From Neofusicoccum parvum (Eukaryota > Ascomycota > Dothideomycetes > Botryosphaeriales > Botryosphaeriaceae): DNA of 64,000 nucleotides. Of the stretch, positions 57,047 to 64,000 are shown piece by piece. Position 1 is the stretch's first letter. Each line of letters opens with the position of its first letter. The stretch covers positions 806,001 through 870,000 of the forward strand of contig CP087219.1 in assembly GCA_020912385.1 (NCBI GenBank). The letters run 5' to 3'. The translations under genes and the position numbers were made by a program. The notes below the pieces were generated by a model. The model did not search any database. It saw only the letters and a program-made list of their open reading frames with translations, and was not told where the DNA came from.

Positions 57047-59216
57047 TCACGACGTCAGCCTCCATACGCTCTCCACCGTGCCAAACACCCGCAGTTTATT
57101 TCCGTACACCCGCCAGAAGTCCGATCCAAAAGGAGGCATCAACTTCATCGGCTCCGTTTTCTCCCTGCTGGCTTCTGCCACCTTCTCGGCCCTCGGCGGC
57201 GTCTGCGCGTACGAATAGAAGGTCGTACCGTTACGTTTGAACGTCGCAACTCGGGCCTGGTCACAATCTCCAACAGGGGGCACCACCTGGCCTTCCTCAG
57301 CGCCTGTCTCTTCGTCATTGTTTGCTCCCTCGTTCTGATCAGCCATGGCTAGCTGCTCGTAAATGTTCTGGTGAAAGAACGTCGAGGTGCCTGCTCCATT
57401 GCTTTTGAGATCGCTGCTTGTCTGGTTGCTCTTCTTGCTCTTCCTCTTCTGCTTCTTGCGCTCGGCGCGTGTGCTCTGCGCCGGTTCTGTATCTTCGAGG
57501 GGTGCTACAGCCTGCGCCAACGGAATCACATCGCCGGCTAAATTGCCATGGGATGCAATTGGTGGTGCAACGAGCTCAGGGGTACCGTCGAAAGCGGCTG
57601 AAATCATTCCTTGGCTGAACGGCGGAGCAAGTGGAGCAGCGACTACGTCGTCTTTTGGAGAAGCGCGTCCATCTGACAGCATCTCTTCGGCAGTGTCGTA
57701 TGCTTCATCGTCGGAAAGAGGCGGCGACACGTCGGCGATGTACGTCCCGTCCGCCTCAAGTTTTGCTGACAACCGAATCATTATCAGCGCAGTCATGAAG
57801 CTATCATATCCCGCTTCATGTAAAGGCTCCGCAACGTGGTATTTGCGGTGTGCTCCATGGGTCACTATTCACCATTTAGCAAGACGTTTGATCCGCTACC
57901 AAAGTTTGTGGCCACTTACCAATGACTGGCATTTCTTGTGCGCGAAGCTTGTTGTGAATTTGATCGAGAGATGACTTCGGGTTAATGTCGCCACAGTTGT
58001 GGGTGGCCATGTACTTTGTGTCCACAACGGAAGGGAAATTCTGGTGGATCACCTCTCTGAATTCCTCAAGTGTTGGAGGTAGCGGGCCGATGAAGGTACG
58101 ATACAGGTAAATAATATCTGTGAACATGTTGTGGCCAACCAGAACCGGCCGCCTGTTCTTCAACGCGGTCTGAGCACGGCTGAAGCGAGCTTTCAAGTCG
58201 AGCATGTCAGCAGATCTCACAGCCCCCGTGTGAACGTCTCGAGCGAACGACTCTACATCGATCTTCAACTCTCCGCCACAAAGGGCTTCGATGATCCAGC
58301 GGAAGCCCGTTTGACGCTCGATCTGGCGCCTCAGCGCTCTTTTCTTGCTCCGCAGAATCGACGTTTCCCGCTCTTCGTTGTGGGTAACGATCTGCACGGC
58401 TTGCGGCTTGGGGACGGAAACAAGATCCGGATACTCGGCGCGGACGAGCTGGTGCACCAGGCGCTTCTCAAAATTGCCGAGTTCCGGGTAAAGTGGTTGC
58501 TCGCCGGTGGGGTCAGTACAAACGATGTTGAGGAAGGATACATCAGGCTGTGAAAAATTAGGCAAAGTGGTAAAGGCGGCGATGTAAGAAATAGCTAGGA
58601 TGTGAGTAGGTCGACATTGGGGCAACATTCGGCTCACCCATCCCTAACGTTTTTGCATTGGCGCACTTACCTTGCCTGTCTCCCTCCACTTATCGATAGC
58701 AATGCGGACCTTCCTCACAAACTCCAGAGACTGCACTTCGTCGGCTCTCAGTTGAACATCGGCGATGCGAGACTTGTCCCACCTGGCGTATGCCAACTCC
58801 TTTGCCTTTCGGGCTTCATCTCTGGAGAGATAGGGTACGCCCTTGGTCATTGGGAGATTCATCTGGAAGCCATGACTGAGAAGAAACTCTGCAGCACCGC
58901 TCTGAATGGACCATATTCTCTCGATGTCCAACCTCTCTTCCAGCAGAGGGTTAAGGTTGAAGTTGTAAGGGCGCACAATGTAGCTCCCGGTGTCTAGGTC
59001 CTGCTCGGCGCAAGTGAGGCCGATCTGTAATATTTGGTAGCGCTCTGCGGCGGCCTTGACATCCAGATAGCGCTCCTCCAGGGTCATCTTAGTGCCGGAC
59101 CTTTCCTTGGTTGGAATGCCAGTGAGCTCCAGATCGAAGGCGACAAAGTGCGAGGTGGAGATGGCCTCGATGACCTCAAGGGCACGGCCCCAGAAGGCCG
59201 TCTTGTCGACTTCCAT
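57047..59216 (-). CDS. Poly(A)-specific ribonuclease PARN-type (CAF1 family, DEDDh)
   Basis: Exons 59216-58671, 58547-57920 and 57864-57047 (introns 123 and 55 nt) give 663 residues. Catalytic acids D28 and E30 lie in HFVAFDLELTG. The next Asp is in LVGHNMFTDIIYLYRTFIGPLP, and a His and Asp are in HEAGYDSFMTALI, completing DEDDh. The FNLNPLLEERL and SIQSGAAEFLLSHGFQMN blocks are typical of PARN. The insertion between the nuclease halves has the R3H-like position but I see no clear R3H motif. The C-terminal 250 residues include a basic KKQKRKSKKS stretch, a possible nuclear signal, and an RRM-like end. The enzyme trims poly(A) and oligo(A) tails of mRNAs and small RNAs. Budding yeast lacks it; moulds keep it. 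Confidence 0.92.
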
Positions 59217-60178
59217 GGTGGCGAGGTTGGCGCGGTGGGTGCGTCTGCCAGAAGCGCTGTGGATGATGGTTAGGTGGCGGCGAGGCTGGAATTAGAGCCG
59301 CATTTGCCAAGAAATGGAAGGGCGACAGCGCTAAGTAGAGTGGCGCTGCGAGAGCAAGCGTGTTTGTGAGTAGCAATGTTGCGAATGCAGCTTGAAAGGC
59401 GCTCGCGCAGAAAAGTAATGGGCGGAGGTGAGAGGCAGCAAAGAAAAGCGGAGGGAAGTTTTTTCTGCTGCGGTTTGACCGTGCATATAGCTGTATCAGC
59501 AACGCGCTCAGGCGATTGTTAGCAAGAAAGCAACGGCAGGGCAGGGCAGCGCGCAGAGCTTGACGTTGTCGCAGCGCTGGCTGAGCAAGACGGTGTCGCA
59601 GCGCTCGGACGAGAAGCGTCCGGTGTTGAGCGAGCGTGGAGCGTGGAGCGTGGAGCGCGTCGCGCAATGACGCGCCTGGCGCCTGGTTCACGGCTGACGG
59701 CTCCTGCAGCGCGGATTCACGCCTGGAGGCTGCCGACTGCCGAAGCACGCGGGCGCCGCCGCCGCCAGGGAGCCCTAGCGGGTGCCGATGCCGGTATCCT
59801 GTGGCCGTTGGAGCACGCCCGAGCCAGACACGCGCGCAGGAGCAAGAGAGGACGCGGCGAGCGCAGCACCCCGCGCAGGCCGGCGACGCGCTCTCTCACA
59901 TGCAACAGCAGTACGGCCGCTCGCGTAGCTGTGCTCGGCCGCTCGATTCCCGCCGTTGCGGGTGTTGCTCCGTGCCTCTGGTGCCCCAATCTCCGTGCTC
60001 CGACAAGCCGAGGTCCTCGTCAGCTGCCCTGCGTGTTTGCGGCCGGCATTCCTCGACTGCCCGCAAATCATCACCACAACACCGTGCTCCCAGCATGCCC
60101 CGAAGCCTCCTGCGCGCCCCCCATATACCCCAGACCTCCTCCATGGAATAGCTCGAGCCGCGGCCGCCCCCAGCAACC
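59217..60178. promoter_or_regulatory. Divergent promoter region, PARN / tail-anchored protein
   Basis: About 960 bp between head-to-head starts. No TATA element stands out. GC-rich frames on both strands at 59.6-60.1 kb have no motif. Confidence 0.4.
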
Positions 60179-61585
60179 ATGTCCGTGACTTACGAAAACA
60201 CGCTGTCCGCCTCCGTCACGTCACTCGCCTCGCAGCAAAGACCTCAGGCTGCGCAGATCGCGAAGACATACCGCCAGGCCGCTCAGCTGTTCCTCACACG
60301 ACGCCTCCCCGAAGCCCTCTCCACCATCGAGCCCATCATCACCCCCGAGCACCCCGACGACGATGGCCTGCACGCCCAGGGTAAACAAAACATTCTCGCG
60401 CCTATTGCCTATGCGTCGCGGGGGACCCGGATCAAGGTCTGGAGCTTCTACCTCACCTTCTTGAACTCTGTCGTGGAGCTGGGCCCAGAGGAGGGCAAGC
60501 ACGCGTTTGGCAGCACGAGATGGAAGGCATCGGTGGCCAAGTGCCGCGACGGCAGCGTGTGGGAAGAGGTGGTGCAGGCTGGATATGCTGGAGCTGAAGG
60601 CAGCGTCGATCCCGACGTCGTCATAAATCTGTGCGTCTCCTTCGCTGCCACACTGCCAGTGTGAATATCGTGTTGACAATTTTTTTTTGCCTTTTCACGT
60701 AGAGCGACACTACTGTTGACGCACGCACCGTCTCAACAAGTGACCCAGCAACGCCTCGAAACATACCTCTCCGCCTCGTCACAACCCACCTTCGACATCA
60801 CCGCACACATGAACTCTCCACTCTATGCGCAGAAGCGGCCGGGAATTCGGAGCCATGGAACAAATACTCCCCGAGACCTCAACTCCCGCCTCAAACTGCT
60901 CGAACTCTACACGCTTCACGTACTTCCGCGCAACGGCGAATGGGATTATGCGCGCGAGTTTATAGGCATGAGTGAAGTGCTTGACGACGAGCGCAAGGAG
61001 GCATTCCTCCTTGCCCTACATGGACTCAAGGAAGAGCAAGAGAATGCCGCCGTGAGGGAGGCAGAACTACGACGGCAGCAACAGGAACAGTTGGAACGTC
61101 GTCGCCAAGAAGCTGAAGCACGTCGGCGAGAAGCAGAAGAGGAGGAAGACCGGCGGAGACGTGAGCAGGAAGAGCGTGAGGCTAGGCAGCGCATGCGCCG
61201 TCCCGCAAGCAACAACGACTCACAACGAACCCGCTCACCACACCCGAGTGGCAACAGTCTCACCAACCGTGCCGCGACATCAGCATCAGCGCGAACGCCA
61301 CGACCTGGCCCCAACAAGAAGGCACTCAGTCCGCGGCCACGGAATCAAAGCATATCAACACGGGCCTCAGCTATGTTGGGAGCCGTGCAAAACATGTTCC
61401 AAAACGCGACACAGTCCCTGACGCAGAACCCGATGGCATTCCTGCGCACTCTCCTATTCCTCCTTGCCTTCGCGCTGGCCTTCGGACGGCAAGATCTGCG
61501 AGATCGCGTAAAGCGGCTGCTACGGCTGGCCTGGGAGAAGCTGCGCAGGACCGTCGGAATGGGCGTCAAGGTGTCTTACATCTAA
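60179..61585 (+). CDS. Conserved tail-anchored membrane protein, possibly a Pex26-type peroxin
   Basis: Exons 60179-60630 and 60703-61585 (72-nt intron) encode 444 residues. The N-terminal half is helical with TPR-like spacing: YRQAAQLFLTRRLPEALSTIEPII, KVWSFYLTFLNSVVELGPEEG, and DPDVVINLATLLLTHAP across the splice. A Glu/Arg/Gln-rich coiled coil (about 255-320) and a basic Ser/Pro-rich linker lead to one hydrophobic span near residues 394-414 (MAFLRTLLFLLAFALAFG). A basic tail follows. The layout, helical repeats on the cytosolic side and a C-terminal anchor, fits the Pex26/Pex15 receptor for the Pex1-Pex6 ATPase on peroxisomes. I recall mould proteins of this kind under that name but cannot confirm it from sequence alone. 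Confidence 0.7.
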
Positions 61586-62479
61586 ACATCTACGACAAAA
61601 ATCTTGAGATACCCCTCAACCCGGCCAGTCCCATTCATTAATACTTTCCACCACGACTGGCCTCTTTTACACACTGCAAATATCCGCCCTCATCCTCATT
61701 ACCAATAGTTTCCTTTGTCGATTTTTACCCTTCTCGTCAATCAATTATTGATTACTCAACCCTTTCAAAAGTCTGCGACTCAAGGAAGATATCCCGAGCA
61801 CAGCGGCAAGGCTCTGCCCTGCCCCTTTTGACTGACTCACGCATTCCCCAAGATCCGATCAAGGGATTCGTGAGCATCACTGACGAAGTGTAATGCTACT
61901 CCTTTGCTTTAAATTAGCGAATAACTCTTGTACTACCGGGCCGTACTTGAAGTAGTCTTGTTTTTTTTTTCCTGCGATGGCGTTTTCGCGTTTGGAAGGG
62001 GGAAACCTCGTGGTCCTCGCTTGGGGCAAGCGGAACGCAGTTCTCTCCCGAAACCAAAAGAGGAGGCTCCCCGAACGTAACTGGCGCATAGGTTCTCCGA
62101 TCGACTTTTTCCTCTCCCCGTCTTATTAGTGCTTCTCGAGGACCTCAAAGTCCTGGCTGGAATGTAAATTAGCTACTCCGGAAAATGAAGAAGTAAACAC
62201 ACGACGAGCCTGCCCTTTGTTGATGCGAACCATGTGTGTTCCTGCGTTCTTGACCAGACCTTGGAGCACGAGATCATATCCGATCCACGGTTCGGTTTTT
62301 GGTCGGGCTGTCCGAATAGGGAGGGACTGGCGTGCGGGTGCGGCTTGTGAGATCGAGCGCTTTTCAGGCGCCGGCATTCCTTGACGTGCACGCGGAGTGC
62401 GAACAGCAGATGGATGACATGAGTAATCAAGCTAATAGTGATCTCCGCCTCGGAAGGGGAAGTACTGTGGTATCAGGCG

Positions 62480-62746
62480 TAAGTATTGTTAGCGCGGGAT
62501 CCGTGCGCCGGCCAGGAAATCCTCGAGAAACTCAGTCGTTTTCGACGGTAAATGACAGTAATTCTCCAGCCATCCCCACCAGAACTTGGTGTGCCAGGCG
62601 GGCTGGCTGGCTGGCTGAGGAGAAAACAGGCCCGACAATGAAAAGTACGGAGAGCCATGGATGATTTATACATAGAATAGGCGCAGTGCTCTGGACTTCT
62701 CTGGGATTCCCAGGCCGACGCACGGATACCGCGCTAACAATACTTA
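62480..62746. mobile_element. MITE-like element with about 53-bp terminal inverted repeats
   Basis: The left end TAAGTATTGTTAGCGCGG (62480-62497) is repeated exactly, inverted, at the right end (62729-62746). The similarity continues inward to about 62532 and 62694 with six to eight differences (ATCCGTGCG, CGGCC, GG and AATCC blocks are shared). The 160-bp core between the arms has no coding capacity. The outermost bases are TA on both sides, as expected for a Tc1/mariner-type TA target duplication. No transposase is in the window, so it would be non-autonomous. Confidence 0.75.
62600..62616 (+). repeat. GGCT tetranucleotide microsatellite
   Basis: Four GGCT units in a row with a partial fifth, within the core of the TIR element. 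A simple repeat without evident role. Confidence 0.7.
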
Positions 62747-63289
62747 AGATGCGGGTGCTGCTCTTGCAAGTGTTTGTGGCAGAGTTGATCGACATCTTGA
62801 ATGCGATGGAACTTGAGCACGTTTGTATGTCAGAATTGAGGGAGAGTGCGAGTTTGAATCCCGGTGCAGTCGGGAGGTGCAAGTTGACTCAAGTACTGTG
62901 CATCTGGTGTTTTGGGCGCTGCAGGAACAGAGCAGACTGTGAGGGGAAAGAGAGTGAAACCCATCTCAGCAAAGCAAAGCCAAGTGCTTCCACGCATTTG
63001 GTGTCTTGTCGACGAGCTTCTACATAAGCAATCAATGTGTCTGACGACTCAATGCAAACAAGTGCGAAATGCGAGGTGTTGATTGGAAAATCTACGGGTG
63101 CGCGTGCTGCTCTGCTCGAGGGCAAGGCTTGGCGCCAGCGCGCGTTCGCCGATCCTGTTACCGCGACTGAAAGCGCATCCATGCAACCACGAGCCGAAGA
63201 CAGCTTCGAGAAAACAACACCCAGCTCGGCCCCCTTCACCCTCCACCCACCACGCGCATCGCGTCTCGTCGCCGTTGCCCCGCCCAACC

Positions 63290-64000
63290 ATGTTCTCGCC
63301 GGACGCTTCCTTCCACGGCGTGCATGGCGCCCTGTCGCGCAACCCCCGGCGGCGGCAACGTCACGATTCTGACAGCGCGAAGAACCAGCCCGACCGGAAG
63401 CGCAGCAAAATCGCGGACACGACCTTCCTCGACCCGGCCAGTCCCGCAGTCAACGGCAATGGCCCTCCTGCATTGAACGGCCACACCGTCAACGGAGACG
63501 AGAAGCGGCGGTCAGCGTTGCGACACGAGATCCCGGTGCGCGAGAAGAAGCACTCGGCGGCACCCGCGAGGAGCGCCAAGGGCGACGGTAGCACCATATT
63601 GGTACGTCTTTGTTAGGGTGTGATGATGTTACGGATGCTAACGGATGCCACAGACAAAGTCTCCAAACTACAGCTTCAAGCAACTGCCTAGCCTGCCCGA
63701 GCCTCTTCGCTCCAACCGTCACGGTATGCGCTGATGGCAGCCACTCACAAACTTGTGCTGACGTTGTCTCCAGAAGATTACCGCGCGTTTGTACTGCCTT
63801 CGACCTCCTACGCCGTGGCTTTCACCCACGAGCACGCGTACGTCTGGGATTACACGACACCCGTACCGACACCTTCTTCGTCCCGCACACTCTCTCTGCC
63901 ACACCCTTTGAAGCGGTCTGATCCTCTTCCCGTGGGATCTCTTGTCAATACTGGCCCCTCGGGCGACCTGGGCTTGATCGTGGTTCATCCGACATCTGGG
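63290..64000 (+). CDS. Nup133/Nup132-type nucleoporin, 5' part (partial at right edge)
   Basis: Exons 63290-63601 and 63654-63723, then 63774 to the window end, stay in phase over introns of 52 and 50 nt. The first about 100 residues are disordered and basic (FSPDASFHG, RRRQRHDSDS, KRSKIAD). The following SPNYSFKQLPSLPEPLR and DYRAFVLPSTSYAVAFTHEHAYVWDY start the beta-propeller of the Nup133/Nup155 family. The latter is a typical blade with an aromatic WDY end. Nup133 (Nup132 in fission yeast) lies at the tip of the Y-shaped nuclear pore scaffold and tethers it to the membrane. The protein continues past the window, so domain content beyond the first blades is not visible. Confidence 0.85.

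Larger units (their letters stand above)
61586..63289. other. 1.7 kb spacer with a TIR element
   Basis: Holds the 3' flank of the tail-anchored protein gene and the upstream region of the nucleoporin gene. A 267-bp element with inverted ends occupies 62480-62746, and a GGCT microsatellite lies inside it. A T-run lies near 61962. No gene seen. Confidence 0.55.

Noticed and set aside
62826..62860. TTTGAATCCCGG resembling a tRNA T arm
   Set aside because: No matching D or anticodon arms upstream; chance similarity.

Overview
The window is nuclear DNA of a filamentous ascomycete (Pezizomycotina, plausibly a Dothideomycete). Genes are monocistronic on both strands and are interrupted by introns mostly of about 50-80 nt. 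These have GT(A/G)NGT donors, CTRAC-like branch sites and CAG/TAG acceptors. Coding DNA is GC-rich, intergenic spacers are 0.4-3 kb, and the gene set is typically fungal: Dre2, an Axl2-like adhesin, a STAND N-terminal-domain protein, PARN, CSN6, and Stf2- and Ubp12-type proteins. I rebuilt exon structures by hand; every spliced model below keeps an open frame from start to stop.

Layout. 1-20 kb: the tail of an unidentified gene (+), COP9 signalosome subunit 6 (-), a sorbitol/xylitol-type dehydrogenase (-), a 3 kb GC-rich gap, an epoxide hydrolase (-), a head-to-head pair of splicing-related genes (pinin-domain, -; PHF5A/Rds3, +), an unrecognised 610-aa gene (+) and a DUF726/Mil1-type lipase-like protein (-). 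20-40 kb: a Ubp12/USP15-type deubiquitinase (+), Dre2 (-), an Stf2-like hydrophilin (+), an Axl2-like membrane protein (-), glutathione reductase (-) and a small one-pass membrane protein (+). 40-64 kb: a possibly decaying small secreted protein gene (+), a class II aldolase-like protein (+), a tRNA-Ser-like locus, alanine/serine-glyoxylate aminotransferase (-) beside Vps29 (+), a bZIP factor (+), a STAND N-domain coiled-coil protein (-), a GT25-type glycosyltransferase (-), PARN (-), a tail-anchored protein (+) and the 5' end of a Nup133/Nup132-type nucleoporin (+).

Most genes are housekeeping and not a pathway cluster. The most unusual structure is not coding. A family of about 120-135 bp, nearly palindromic inverted repeats occurs in four places. 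All four lie in spacers between convergent genes, a short distance past a stop codon, and a single-arm remnant lies inside an unusually long intron. A second, unrelated 267-bp element with about 53-bp terminal inverted repeats ending in TA lies at 62.5 kb. Both look like non-autonomous transposable elements (MITEs). The first family could also form strong hairpins in 3' untranslated regions.
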